A stretch of DNA of 47,068 nucleotides from Haloarchaeobius iranensis (GTDB taxonomy: Archaea > Halobacteriota > Halobacteria > Halobacteriales > Natrialbaceae). The translations under genes were made by a program, and so were the position numbers. The stretch covers positions 1 to 47,068 of the forward strand of contig NZ_FNIA01000024.1 of assembly GCF_900103505.1 (NCBI RefSeq), in the 5' to 3' direction. This document shows, piece by piece, positions 1 through 8,165 of this stretch (the first letter of the stretch is position 1; every line of letters starts with the position of its first letter). The notes under the pieces are model-generated. The model was not told where the DNA came from, ran no database searches, and was given only the letters and a program-made list of their open reading frames with translations.

Positions 1-262
1 GCCGGTCGAACGATTTGTAGAGTGTGGTGAAGTCAGGCATATCGTCCGGATCTAGGCCAAGTCCGTCACAAATCTCGGTCATGTACTGTAGCCGATTCGG
101 TGTTTCACGGTAGCTGTGGCCGTCTTCGAGCCGGAAACAATGGAGAACGACGTGCTTCCAGCGGGCGAACCCGCCGCTGGCGGGCTCGCCCGCGTGCTTT
201 CCCAACGCTTGTTTGACTAGCTGCCGACACTGCTCAACGAAGTCGAGGAGATCAACTTCCAT
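1..262 (-). CDS. IS5-type transposase, N-terminal part (runs off window)
   Basis: The minus-strand frame opens with ATG at 262 and stays open to the window edge, giving about 87 residues that begin MEVDLLDFVEQCRQLVKQAL and contain the RWKHVVLHCFRLEDGHSYRE and LQYMTEICDGLGLDPDDMP stretches. These are typical of the N-terminus of haloarchaeal IS5-family (ISH) transposases, the DDE enzymes that cut and paste the element. The catalytic part lies outside the window, so whether the copy is intact cannot be judged. The element ends at the inverted repeat at 319-336, just upstream of this start, inside a Tat-protein gene. Confidence 0.88.
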   Translation of the reverse strand, partial: MEVDLLDFVEQCRQLVKQALGKHAGEPASGGFARWKHVVLHCFRLEDGHSYRETPNRLQYMTEICDGLGLDPDDMPDFTTLYKSFDR

Positions 263-318
263 AGCCAGAATCGATTTCCTCGGCTTCGCCCTTCTAACCC
301 GTGACAACCGTCGATTAG

Positions 319-336
319 ATCGCTATTCAACACGGC
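319..336. repeat. Terminal inverted repeat of the left IS5-type element
   Basis: Read on the minus strand this is GCCGTGTTGAATAGCGAT. It matches 15 of 18 bases of the repeat at 46753-46770 (GCTGTGTTGAATCGCCAT), which lies just past a transposase stop codon, and it resembles 1087-1104. Its place between the transposase start (262) and the interrupted Tat gene fits the outer end of the element. Confidence 0.7.
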
Positions 337-495
337 ACGTGAATCTCGAATCGAGCCGACAGCAGTGCCGGACCCTGCGACGAGCCCTATTCCAGTGACC
401 GTCCCACTGGTGGCTTTCAGAATGTCACGTCGATTGGTTTCGATACCTGCTCTTTCGGTCTGTGCTTCGCCATCTTCTGACTTGTACTCTGTCAT
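337..495 (-). pseudogene. 5' fragment of a Tat-exported protein gene, cut by an IS
   Basis: ATG at 495 starts a protein beginning MTEYKSEDGEAQTERAG, followed by a twin-arginine leader (NRRDILKATSG, then a hydrophobic Gly/Ala/Val stretch). The frame runs into the IS inverted repeat after about 53 codons, and the rest of its open frame is IS sequence read antisense. The mature domain is lost, so its function cannot be told. The leader shows that the original product was meant for Tat export across the membrane. The upstream 496-667 stretch is very AT-rich and could hold its promoter. Confidence 0.6.
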
Positions 496-667
496 AATTT
501 GAGTACACTCAGAAGTTTGTCGTAGTATATAATTTATATTTTTATTATAGAAATTAACAATTTTATAGAGTGTAATATTATACGGGAGCATTGGAGAGAC
601 AACACATAAACAGTAAATGTGTATTAATGTACGCCCCCTAACGAAAACAAATATATCTCAAGCAACA
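496..667. other. AT-rich intergenic stretch
   Basis: This stretch is strikingly rich in A and T for a haloarchaeal genome, with runs such as tatataatttatatttttat and several TATA-like hexamers on both strands. It separates the minus-strand Tat stub from a plus-strand small membrane ORF, so it plausibly holds divergent promoters. The composition also suits recently acquired or non-coding DNA. No RNA gene was recognised. Confidence 0.5.
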
Positions 668-835
668 ATGCTAGAATTATTATTATATTTCTCTCTTTGC
701 GTTCTTTTGATACTCCTGGGTATCTCGCTGGGTAAGCAAATCCAATACCGGCCGATCTGGACGCAACTAATCACACCAAGCGAACCGAGATTAGCGCAGC
801 AATCAACGGGCAACGAACAGGTTCGAATCTTCTGA
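668..835 (+). CDS. Possible small membrane protein (55 aa)
   Basis: The frame from ATG 668 encodes MLELLLYFSLCVLLILLGIS followed by LGKQIQYRPIW and a polar tail. This is one strongly hydrophobic helix near the N-terminus, so a membrane anchor or a signal-like peptide. It lies directly after AT-rich DNA with TATA-like motifs and before a decayed coding stretch. It may be the intact start of a longer, frameshifted gene rather than a complete gene. No family is recognised. Confidence 0.3.
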   Translation: MLELLLYFSLCVLLILLGISLGKQIQYRPIWTQLITPSEPRLAQQSTGNEQVRIF

Positions 836-1086
836 GCCGACAGAATCATGGGTCGCCTGGAACGACCAGCTTCAGAGCTTCCAGCTGGCACCGATTCCGT
901 CGACCTCGAACGGCCGTGGCAGCTTCCGACGAGTACCACGACCGGGTTGCCCAGCTCTTCCAGCAGGCCAGCGGGCTCGAGGACGGTATCACGTTGACGA
1001 GCCATATGCTAAAACACAGCCGGGACGCCGTCGGCGCCATCCTCCACGACGAATCTTAACCACCGGGGCAGGTATCGGTTAAGACG
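836..1086 (+). pseudogene. Decayed coding remnant
   Basis: No single frame is open. The frame ending at the TAA at 1057-1059 reads SDEYHDRVAQLFQQASGLED and continues to HSRDAVGAILHDES, which has the amphipathic, acidic look of a real haloarchaeal C-terminus. Its upstream half reads better in another frame (ESWVAWNDQLQSFQLAPIPS). This suggests a frameshifted or truncated gene between the membrane ORF and the IS remnant. The parent gene is not recognised. Confidence 0.25.
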
Positions 1087-1364
1087 GCACTGGTGAATCG
1101 CCATACTGCGAGTGGTTTTACTGTGTCACGGCTCGCTTGGTGTTGTGAACGACACACTTCAGTACGAGTTCACGAAATTCTCGGTACCGGGTTCGCGCAC
1201 GCACGGCGTCACTGTGCGTGCGCTTGATCGTCGAGAAGACCGTCTCACATATCGAGCTCTGTCGGTAGCGAGGTCCATCGACCGGCGCGTTGTGCGCGTG
1301 GTCGATGGGAAGAAAAATGCGGTGCTTAATCAGCGGTCTCACGTCTTCTTCTCTGAGTCCCCTG
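1087..1364 (-). pseudogene. IS5-type element remnant (transposase C-terminus)
   Basis: An inverted-repeat-like end (GCACTGGTGAATCGCCAT) at 1087-1104 is followed on the minus strand by the last ~80 codons of a transposase, stopping at 1118. The frame contains VRPLIKHRIF, DHAHNAPVDGPRYRQSS, ETVFSTIKRT and REFRELVLKCVVHN, the conserved C-terminal block also present in the copy at 46784-47068. The remainder is gone, and the sequence has drifted (for example CVVHNTKRAVTQ against CVVYNIKRAVKQ). It is an old dead copy whose insertion or deletion removed the start of the neighbouring plus-strand gene. Confidence 0.8.
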
Positions 1365-1583
1365 GAAGACCCCGATTCAGCTTCGGCCCTCCGGCAGGGG
1401 TACCAGTGCGCGCAGTACGGGCTCAGGACCGTCGGGTTCTGGGCTGCAGTGAGCCTCCCGTTCGTCCACCTGCCCCTGCTTCTCACCGGTCTCGACTCGA
1501 CTGCCGACCTGCTTGCCTTCGGCGTCCTGCTACTGTCGAACCTGGTCGCCCTCTTTGTCGGTCACCCGCACGATTCCCCCTGA
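1365..1583 (+). pseudogene. Truncated small membrane protein, start lost at IS junction
   Basis: The plus frame encodes YGLRTVGFWAAVSLPFVHLP, then LLTGLDST and a second hydrophobic segment (LLAFGVLLLSNLVALFVGH), ending HDSP. Two transmembrane helices separated by a short loop, with an arginine just before the first, match a small membrane protein of a kind common in haloarchaea, recognised from memory. No ATG lies between the IS remnant and the first helix; the only in-frame ATGs lie inside the remnant. The original start was therefore probably deleted. An alternative start codon near 1365-1400 remains possible, in which case it may still be expressed. Confidence 0.4.
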
Positions 1584-1614
1584 ACGGTTCCACCCACGTC
1601 ATCTGCTCGGGTTC

Positions 1615-3258
1615 TCACGACGACGGCAGGGCGAGGATGACGGCTGCACCCCCGAGCTCGCTCTCGTCGAACGAGAGTTCACCGCCGAGCGCCTGCACTG
1701 CCCAGCTTGTCCCCCACAGCCCCAGACTGCTCGCGTGGTCGTGTGGTTCCTCCCCGCCGCCCTCGATGGCGGATCGCTCCGCCGCCGGAATCCCCGGGCC
1801 GTCGTCGGCGACGACGACGCGGATGCCCTCCGGGGTTTCGGTGCCCCGCACCTCGACCGTCGGTCGCTCGGCATCGTTGTGTTCGACGGCGTTCTCCACC
1901 AGGTTGCTGACTGCGTATCGCAGCAGTGCCGGGTCCAGCGAGACCGATACCCCCGGGACTGAGACGGTCGTGTCCACCCGGTCTGGCCCCGGGATGGCTT
2001 CCTCGACGACGGACGTGACGATGCCATCGAGCGCCTGCGGTTCTGTCGGCGACTCTCGTTCGTCCATGAGCGTCTCGATCCGCCTTGCGTTCGTGCTCAG
2101 TGCTTCGAGCTCGGCGGCGATGTCGACGATGGTGTCGAGATGCTCGTGGTCGGAGGTATCGGCCTCGATGGCGGCCTCGGCACGGGCCCCGATGACGCTG
2201 AGGTCGTTCCGGATGTTGTGCCGCAGAATCCGGTTGAGGACCTCGATACGTTGGCGTTTGATCTCGCGGCCCGTGACGTCCAGTAGTGTTACCGTCCGCC
2301 CGAGTTCGTGGCCACGCCTGTCCGTCAGCGTCGACACACGTGGGTCGAACCGCCTGTACCCCTGGTCGGTCCACTGTTCGACAGTCTCCCGTTCACGCAA
2401 CGTGTCGAGACCGACGTCGAGCACATCGTCGAGTTCCATGCCCACGATGTCGGCACCGAACAGGTGTTCGCCCTGCTGGTTGGTCCGGATGACCGACCCG
2501 TCGCGGTCGACGACGAGGAACGCCTCGCTCATCGTGTCGACGACTGCTCGTTCGCCGAGCGCGCCGGTCGCCGGTCGCCTGGTCAACACGTCGTACCGAC
2601 GGACGGAGAGGGGAAAGAGGGCCGCGGTGGCCAACAGGGTGAGACTGGTGAGCCCCGCAGTGGAGAGGAGGTTCAGAATCGCGTTCGCCTGGCTCCCCAA
2701 CAGCAAGAAGACGATCGGTGAGACGACGCTTCCCCCGTTCGTCAGCGAGGTCCCGCCGTGGCGATACGTCGATACGAGGACGATCCCGCCCGCGGTGAGA
2801 ACGGCGGCGAGAATACCGAGCACCAGGAGTGACCCGACGAAGCTCGTGACTGACAGCCAGCCCTCGGGGATGATTCCGGTCAGTTCGGAGCCGAAGACGC
2901 CGAGCATCGAGGCGGCCAGAAGAATCGCGACTGACACCCGCGGCGGCGTGACGACCGCCCCGCGCCCGGCGTAACGGAGGGCGAACACTGTCCACGGGAC
3001 CGAGACGGCGACGAGTGCCATCAACGGGACACCCCCCACCGCCGCCGTCGAACCGATCCGTTCCACGATAGGGTAGGCGAGGGCGACGGCCGTGAACGTG
3101 ACCGTCGTCCCGAGGAACGGCACCACCAGATCAGAGAACTCCTCGCCGGAACGCAGACCGCTCGAACGGGCCACCACGACTGCGGTCCATCCGCTCACGG
3201 CGGCGGCGAGAACCGCGATGAGGGCCGTCGGGCTGACGCCGAGAACGGTCACTGTCAT
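1615..3258 (-). CDS. Membrane-bound histidine kinase (7TM-like, PAS, HisKA, HATPase)
   Basis: A 547-residue sensor kinase that autophosphorylates a histidine and would pass the phosphate to a response regulator. The first ~220 residues form about seven hydrophobic helices. A PAS-like domain follows (about 235-330; AFLVVDRDGSVIRTNQQGEH), then the phosphoacceptor box LNRILRHNIRN (His near 347) and an ATPase domain with N-box (NLVENAVEHN), G1 (DDGPGIP) and a G2 variant LGLWGTSWAVQALGG. The start at 3258 is chosen over one 12 codons upstream because GGAGG sits six bases before this ATG. No response regulator is adjacent. It is transcribed away from the kinase/Bat pair at 3727-6365. Confidence 0.9.
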   Translation of the reverse strand: MTVTVLGVSPTALIAVLAAAVSGWTAVVVARSSGLRSGEEFSDLVVPFLGTTVTFTAVALAYPIVERIGSTAAVGGVPLMALVAVSVPWTVFALRYAGRGAVVTPPRVSVAILLAASMLGVFGSELTGIIPEGWLSVTSFVGSLLVLGILAAVLTAGGIVLVSTYRHGGTSLTNGGSVVSPIVFLLLGSQANAILNLLSTAGLTSLTLLATAALFPLSVRRYDVLTRRPATGALGERAVVDTMSEAFLVVDRDGSVIRTNQQGEHLFGADIVGMELDDVLDVGLDTLRERETVEQWTDQGYRRFDPRVSTLTDRRGHELGRTVTLLDVTGREIKRQRIEVLNRILRHNIRNDLSVIGARAEAAIEADTSDHEHLDTIVDIAAELEALSTNARRIETLMDERESPTEPQALDGIVTSVVEEAIPGPDRVDTTVSVPGVSVSLDPALLRYAVSNLVENAVEHNDAERPTVEVRGTETPEGIRVVVADDGPGIPAAERSAIEGGGEEPHDHASSLGLWGTSWAVQALGGELSFDESELGGAAVILALPSS

Positions 3259-3726
3259 ACCGCCTCCCTCGAAACCCTGAGTTAAACCATCCACGATACC
3301 GGTCGTCGTAGCTCCGTCGTCCGTTCCTCGCCGCAGTTCCGGCTATCAGAGACACTGGGGAACGCTGGCCGGACAACCGACGCACGGAGCGTCAGCCGTC
3401 CCCTGACACCGGAGATCGAACCGCCGTGACTGCGGCCGGCAATCGAGGGACGCTCGCGGCGTATCTGGCGTCGGCAGCCGGCAGTCGCTCCGGTGGCGAG
3501 GCCGGTCCTCGTCCGTGCGCGCAATCGAGCCCACAGATAGCGGGGAGAAACTACTCCGGTACCGCTCTAGGGCGGGACTCGTTGTTACTAGAAGGAACTT
3601 CTATCAAGGTACGGGAACATGCTCGGTGTACGGATGAACCTTTCAGCCGATCGCCCTGGAACTCGCCCGACATGGCGGTCGTCGTACAGGTGGGCTCGAC
3701 ACGGCCGGCGAGGAGGGAGATAACTC
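3259..3726. other. Divergent intergenic region between kinase genes
   Basis: I see no convincing gene here. The open frames have the wrong composition (Arg, Ser and Pro rich) for haloarchaeal proteins. The notable items are the perfect 6-bp-arm palindrome at 3589-3603 and GGAGG before the start at 3727. The region probably carries the promoters of the two divergent transcription units. Confidence 0.5.
3589..3603. promoter_or_regulatory. Palindrome TAGAAG-GAA-CTTCTA, possible operator
   Basis: Two perfect 6-bp inverted arms surround a 3-base centre, about 125 nt before the start at 3727, in the divergent region between kinase genes. The low-GC arms stand out locally. It could bind a dimeric winged-helix regulator such as the one encoded at 6522-6899, but this is only inference. 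Confidence 0.35.
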
Positions 3727-4761
3727 GTGGACGGCCCACCCGGCGACGCTGACGGCAGGGTGTCGGTGCCTCTCGACGCCGTTCCCGACCCGTCGCTCCG
3801 GTACGAGGTTCGTGAGGACGGCCCCGTGGTGACGCACACGAACCGGGCCTTCGATGCGACGTTCGGACAGCCTCAGGCCGGAACGCCGCTCCGGGAGTGT
3901 CTGAACGAGGAGCCCGTCGGGCTCGACGCCGATGTCGCGAGTGGCATCTGTTCGGCCCTGGCCGAAACTGGGACCGTCGACGTGACTAGCCAGTCGTCGG
4001 CCGAGGGCGCGTTGCGGCTCCGGGCCGTCGATTCGGCTGATTCGAACGACGACGAGGGGCTCCTCACGCTGGCGGCGGTCGAATCGGACGCGGAGAACTC
4101 CATCGGTGTCGAGAACATCGCGACGGTCGTCAGTCACGACCTCCGGAACCCGCTCGATGTCGCCAAGGCACACCTCCGTGCTGCCCGCGAACGCGGCGAC
4201 GCGGAGCACTTCGACCGCGTCGACGAAGCCCACGACAGGATGGAGCGAATCATCGAGGACGTGCTCACGCTGGCACGCGGCGACGGGACCATCACTCCCT
4301 CAGAACCCGTCGCCCTCGATGACGTCGCGCGGGACGCCTGGTCGACAGTCGACACGAACGACGCGTCGCTCGGCGTGTCGTCCGACCTGCCGACCGTGGA
4401 AGCCGACCAGTCGCGACTCCAGCGGTTGTTCGAGAACCTGTTTCGGAACGCCATGGAGCATGGCTCGACGGGCCCTCGTGCGACCGAGTCGAACGAGGAA
4501 AGCCCGGCGGGGTCTTCACTCGCCGTCCGGGTCGGTACGACGGCCGACGGCGGGTTCTTCGTCGCCGACGACGGCGTCGGCATCCCCGAGGGGGACCGCC
4601 ACCGCGTGTTCGAACCGGGCTACAGTTCGAGCGACAGGGGTGCCGGTCTGGGCCTCACTATCGTCGAACGCATCGCCGAGGCCCACGGCTGGGCGGTCTC
4701 GATTCCCGCGGCGTCGGACGGTGGAGCGCGGTTCGAGTTCCACACGAACAGCACGGAGTGA
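3727..4761 (+). CDS. Soluble PAS histidine kinase
   Basis: A 344-residue kinase without membrane helices. Residues ~15-115 look like a PAS domain (VVTHTNRAFDATFG). The HisKA box is VVSHDLRNPLDVAK with His137, of the classical SHDLRNPL type rather than the RHNVRN type of the other kinases here. The ATPase domain shows the N-box NLFRNAMEH (237-245), G1 DDGVGIP (281-287) and G2 GAGLGL (305-310). The start is GTG at 3727, preceded by gaggaggga about ten bases upstream. The next gene overlaps by four bases if its GTG start is used, so kinase and Bat-like regulator are probably co-translated and act in one pathway. Confidence 0.9.
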   Translation: MDGPPGDADGRVSVPLDAVPDPSLRYEVREDGPVVTHTNRAFDATFGQPQAGTPLRECLNEEPVGLDADVASGICSALAETGTVDVTSQSSAEGALRLRAVDSADSNDDEGLLTLAAVESDAENSIGVENIATVVSHDLRNPLDVAKAHLRAARERGDAEHFDRVDEAHDRMERIIEDVLTLARGDGTITPSEPVALDDVARDAWSTVDTNDASLGVSSDLPTVEADQSRLQRLFENLFRNAMEHGSTGPRATESNEESPAGSSLAVRVGTTADGGFFVADDGVGIPEGDRHRVFEPGYSSSDRGAGLGLTIVERIAEAHGWAVSIPAASDGGARFEFHTNSTE

Positions 4762-6365
4762 GAGAGGACCGGGAACTAACGCGCCAGCACGAGGCGCGGC
4801 GTACGCGGAGCGAACACGGATTCAGCATGAAGGAACACCTGCGAAACGCACCGATAGGCGTCCTCGAAACGACAACCGACGGAGTCGTGCAGGCGGCCAA
4901 CGACGTTGCCACGACGCTCCTGGAGCTCGACGGTTCGGCCCTCGAATCACCGATTCAGTCGGTGTTTCCGAAATCGGCCACCGGGTCACTGCGGGACGGA
5001 TTCGGCGGCGACAGCCCCGACGAACAGTCGTTCGAGGAGTACTATCCCCGGATCGACCGCTGGCTGGCTGTCGACGTAGTTCCGGCCGACGAGCACGTCC
5101 ACGTGTACGTCCGCGACCGGAACAGTCACCACGAGCGTCGCCAACGGGTCGAGGCGCTGGAACGGCGACTGGAGCGGATGGAAACCATCGACGACCTCGT
5201 CGGAACAGTGCTCAGACAGGTCATCGAGGCGTCCGGACGCGAGGAGGTCTCACGAACGATCTGTGAGGGACTCGGGACGACAGACCTGTACGAGTTCGCC
5301 TGGCTCGGCGAACGGGACCTGACCGACGGCCACCTGCAGGTCGTCGCCGCTGCCGGCGAGGCCCCCGAGGTCCGGGACCAGCTCGTCGAGCATCTCGGGA
5401 CCGACGCCGGGCTCCCGGAACAGGCGGCCGTGCGGACGGAGGAGACGCAGGTCGTACAGACGCTCGCGGACGACGACGACATTCCCCGGCAGGTCCGACG
5501 CGCCGCGTTCGGCCGGGGGCTGCAGTCCTGTATCGTGGTGCCGCTCGCGTATCGCGACACGGTGTACGGTGTGCTCGGCGTGTACGCCGCTCGCGAGGAT
5601 GGGTTCAACGAACAGGAACAGGCGAGCCTGGAGACACTGGGTGCCGTCGGCGGGTTCGCAATCAACGCGATTCGGCAGGAGGAACTCCTGTTCGCCGACA
5701 CCGTCACGGAGCTGACGCTCGAGGTCCGCGACGACGACCTCCCCCTGGCCAGCGTCGCTGACGAGGAGCGGTCGGTCGCGCTCTCCGGCGCCGTACACCG
5801 CGACGACGACACGGTGGTGTGTTACGTTCGCGTGGCGGGCGGTGGCGACACCGTCGAGGAACTCGCCGGCCACGACGAGGTGTTCGATGCACGGGTCGTC
5901 AGCGACGAGGACGACCTCCTGGAGGTCGAACTGAGTGGCCAGACAGCCGTCGCACGACTCGTCGCACAGGGGGCGACCGTCACGAGTGCCACGTACAGCG
6001 CAGGCGGTGCCCGCATCGTCGCAGAGGTCCCCTCGGACGTGGAACTCAGGCGACTCGTCGGCGGCGTCGACAGCGTGGTCGCAGGCACGGACGTCGTCGG
6101 GAAGGCCGAGACACAGCGCGACCCGGAGAGCGTGGACGCGTTCCGGAGTGACCTGAAGGAGGCCCTCACCGACAGGCAACTCCAGGTGCTCCGGACTGCA
6201 TACCTCTCCGACTACTTCACGTCGCCCCGTGGGAGCTCGTCCGAGGAGATCGCCGACGCTCTCGACGTGACCGGGCCGACCATCCTCTACCACCTGCGGC
6301 GCGGCCAGCGGAAGCTTCTGGAATCCTTCTTCGAGACGGACCCGGAGACGCCGACCGACCGATGA
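4758..6365 (+). CDS. Bat-like transcription activator (PAS-GAF-HTH_10)
   Basis: A 535-residue regulator resembling the bacterio-opsin activator family. It has a PAS-like N-terminus (APIGVLETTTDGVVQAANDV), a linker helix (~125-150), a GAF domain (~150-300; IVVPLAYRDTVYGVLGVYAA), a Bat-specific middle region and a C-terminal HTH (LTDRQLQVLRTAYLSDYF, then SSSEEIADALDVTGPTILYH). Such proteins sense redox or light cues and bind promoters. The GTG at 4758 overlaps the kinase stop (GTGA), favouring translational coupling. ATG 4827 is an alternative start and lies right before the PAS domain. The partner signal is likely relayed from the upstream kinase, though this family has no receiver domain. Confidence 0.88.
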   Translation: MREDRELTRQHEARRTRSEHGFSMKEHLRNAPIGVLETTTDGVVQAANDVATTLLELDGSALESPIQSVFPKSATGSLRDGFGGDSPDEQSFEEYYPRIDRWLAVDVVPADEHVHVYVRDRNSHHERRQRVEALERRLERMETIDDLVGTVLRQVIEASGREEVSRTICEGLGTTDLYEFAWLGERDLTDGHLQVVAAAGEAPEVRDQLVEHLGTDAGLPEQAAVRTEETQVVQTLADDDDIPRQVRRAAFGRGLQSCIVVPLAYRDTVYGVLGVYAAREDGFNEQEQASLETLGAVGGFAINAIRQEELLFADTVTELTLEVRDDDLPLASVADEERSVALSGAVHRDDDTVVCYVRVAGGGDTVEELAGHDEVFDARVVSDEDDLLEVELSGQTAVARLVAQGATVTSATYSAGGARIVAEVPSDVELRRLVGGVDSVVAGTDVVGKAETQRDPESVDAFRSDLKEALTDRQLQVLRTAYLSDYFTSPRGSSSEEIADALDVTGPTILYHLRRGQRKLLESFFETDPETPTDR

Positions 6366-6521
6366 GTTCACCGGCTGCTTCCCGTGTTGGACTCTCCAGC
6401 GCCTCGCAGCAGCGGGGGGCTCGACGCCCCAATCTGTATTACTAGAGCCCGGTTCGCACGGCGGTTCCGATTGATAGCGTCTCCCTACACGGCGGAGTCC
6501 GCCAAAGTGAGAGGCACGACG

Positions 6522-6899
6522 ATGTCGAACTCCGCACTCGAGAAGCGACCGAAGAAGAACGCGAAGCCGTCGAACAGCCGCCCCGGGCTCAGCCGCGAGA
6601 AGGAGCCGAGCGTCGACCCGGACGAACTCCTCTCCCTGCTGAGCGACGACCACGCCCGAGCCATCCTGAAGGTGATCAGCGAGCAGGGGCGACCGGCGAG
6701 GACCATCGCGGAACGACTCGACCTGTCGCGGGCGACGGTCTACCGCCGTCTCAACCGGCTCGAGGACGCCGGGCTCGTCGACACGACGATGGCCTATCAT
6801 TCGGAGGGCCACCACCGCAAACACTACTTCGCGGAGCTGAACGAGTTCCGGCTGTCGTTCGACGGTGGCGACGTCGCCGTCGAGACGACCACCGTCTGA
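6522..6899 (+). CDS. Winged-helix transcription regulator (ArsR-like)
   Basis: 125 residues. The first ~30 are basic and polar. A winged helix follows (DPDELLSLLSDDHARAILKV, then RPARTIAERLDLSRATVYRR as the recognition helix, then AGLVDTTMAYHSEGHHRKHY as the wing). The fold and the LSDDHARAIL opening are typical of haloarchaeal HTH_20/ArsR-like repressors. ATG 6522 is chosen because upstream in-frame codons are basic and Pro/Ser rich, unlike coding sequence; GAGG lies 9-10 bases before it. It follows the Bat-like gene in the same direction after ~155 nt, so it may belong to the same regulatory locus. Its ligand is not evident. Confidence 0.8.
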   Translation: MSNSALEKRPKKNAKPSNSRPGLSREKEPSVDPDELLSLLSDDHARAILKVISEQGRPARTIAERLDLSRATVYRRLNRLEDAGLVDTTMAYHSEGHHRKHYFAELNEFRLSFDGGDVAVETTTV

Positions 6900-6980
6900 G
6901 CTCCCCCGACGTCGAGCTGGCTGCGCACGTGGGAGGGACTCGCCCGTTGAGGGCGGCCCCGAAACTCCGGGGTAGTCTGC

Positions 6981-7160
6981 TCAGCTGACGGCCCGCCGTG
7001 CGACGAGGGCGACGGCGAATACGGCGACTGCCACGCCGATGACTGTCGGAACTGTCTGTCCGGAGCCCCACTCCCACCCGAGGAACTGGGTACCGACGAT
7101 GGCGACGACGGCAACGAGTACTCCGAGTGCCGTTCCGCTGACCGACCGTGACCGTAGCAT
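6981..7160 (-). CDS. Small two-helix membrane protein
   Basis: 59 residues from ATG 7160: MLRSRSVSGTALGVLVAVVA and IVGTQFLGWEWGSGQ form the first hydrophobic helix and a short polar loop with aromatic residues; VPTVIGVAVAVFAVALVARR forms the second. A longer version from ATG 7187 adds nine residues (MPPATEVRC) with a cysteine. Both ends carry arginines, suggesting an N-in/C-in hairpin. The family is unknown, but two-helix mini-membrane proteins are common in haloarchaea. Confidence 0.6.
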   Translation of the reverse strand: MLRSRSVSGTALGVLVAVVAIVGTQFLGWEWGSGQTVPTVIGVAVAVFAVALVARRAVS

Positions 7161-7464
7161 GCACCGAACTTCGGTGGCTGGAGGCATCAAAGGTGAGGCC
7201 GCGTCTCGTCGGTGGAAACGGTGGACGGGTGCTCCCTCCCTCCCCCGAATGGGTGCTCTGGTCGAAAACTGTCGTATCGAGCTTCACTACCGAGCCCGGG
7301 ACAGAAAGCTGCCCCTGTCACAGTCGAGCGACCCGTAGTCCGCCAACGCAGGCGGAGTCTCCTGAACTCGTCCGCTGGCTGTTCGGCACAGAAGTCACTC
7401 GCTCGGTAGCTGTCTGAAAGAACGAAAGCCGACTATCGCTACGAACGACAGGCGGACGGTGTCG

Positions 7465-7671
7465 TTACTTGCGGGTGAGGTTCGATGCGCGGGGTCCCTT
7501 CGGGGACGATTCGATGTCGAACTCGACTTCCTGCCCCTCCTCGAGGTCGGGACCGCCGACGTCCTCCATGTGGAAGAACACGTCTTCGTCGTCGTCAACA
7601 GCGTCGTCGTCAGTCGATATGAACCCGTAGCCGCCTGTGTCGTTGAAGAAGTCAACTTTGCCGGTTGCCAT
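7465..7671 (-). CDS. cspA: Cold-shock domain protein
   Basis: 68 residues with the full cold-shock OB fold: ATGKVDFFNDTGGYGFIST carries the RNP1-like aromatic patch (YGFI), and DEDVFFHMEDV carries RNP2 (VFFH). The C-terminus is typical (GPRASNLTRK). These proteins bind single-stranded RNA or DNA and act as RNA chaperones. Length and acidity match haloarchaeal CspA. ATG 7671 gives the canonical start; ATG 7680, three codons upstream, is less likely. It is divergent from the small zinc protein at 7825, sharing about 150 nt of intergenic DNA. Confidence 0.95.
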   Translation of the reverse strand: MATGKVDFFNDTGGYGFISTDDDAVDDDEDVFFHMEDVGGPDLEEGQEVEFDIESSPKGPRASNLTRK

Positions 7672-7786
7672 TACAACCATACGTTGAGTGGTCAGAGGGA
7701 TAACCCTTGCGAGTGTGGCGTTACCACGATTGGACTCCAAGCGCCGGCGCTGTTGCTCGGCACCGTATCTTGCAGTGGCAGACAGG

Positions 7787-7793
7787 TATTTAA
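7787..7793 (+). promoter_or_regulatory. TATA element TATTTAA for the zinc-protein gene
   Basis: The box lies 35 nt before ATG 7825, predicting a transcript start near 7815-7818 and a leader of about 7-10 nt. This is the short-leader arrangement typical of haloarchaea. Confidence 0.5.
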
Positions 7794-7824
7794 CGGGCCG
7801 CCCCAAGGTGTGACATGCATCGCC

Positions 7825-8088
7825 ATGAAACCGTGCCACAACTGCCAGACGGTCATCGACGAGTATCTCCTGGACAAAAAACTCGAACCTCTTCGCGAGC
7901 TCACGGCCGACGACTTCAACATCTGTGCGGACTGCGTCACAATCGACATCGATTCGTGCGTGGCGTGTGGCGGCGCGGTGTACGTCCCCGAGACCGTTTC
8001 CCCGGACTACTGCCCTGCGTGCCGGTCAGACATCATCGAGCAGACCGGCCAGGACCCGGGCTGGACGCGCGACCACGTGTCGACCTGA
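7825..8088 (+). CDS. Small zinc-binding protein, multiple CxxC
   Basis: 87 residues. Four CxxC pairs are visible: CHNC near the N-terminus, then CADC, CVAC and CPAC between residues ~36 and 72, separated by acidic linkers (TADDFNI, GGAVYVPETVSPDY). This fits one or two zinc ribbons, likely mediating protein or nucleic-acid contacts. A TATA element at 7787-7793 supports the start. The gene is divergent from cspA, and a T-rich stretch (ccttttatcc) near 8110 may end its transcript. No specific family was identified. Confidence 0.75.
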   Translation: MKPCHNCQTVIDEYLLDKKLEPLRELTADDFNICADCVTIDIDSCVACGGAVYVPETVSPDYCPACRSDIIEQTGQDPGWTRDHVST

Positions 8089-8165
8089 ACGGCACACCGA
8101 CTCGTCCGACCTTTTATCCAGTCACCTGACCGAGGCGTAGCATCATATAACGGGATTTCCGGGGG

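Noticed and set aside
1112-2974. Long plus-strand open frame (about 620 codons) over the first kinase
   Set aside because: It is antisense to a complete histidine kinase with all motifs, and its composition is Ser/Arg/Pro rich, typical of the shadow frame of a GC-rich gene.
5250-6824. Minus-strand open frame over the Bat-like gene
   Set aside because: Antisense shadow of a well-supported PAS-GAF-HTH protein; no domain is visible in it.
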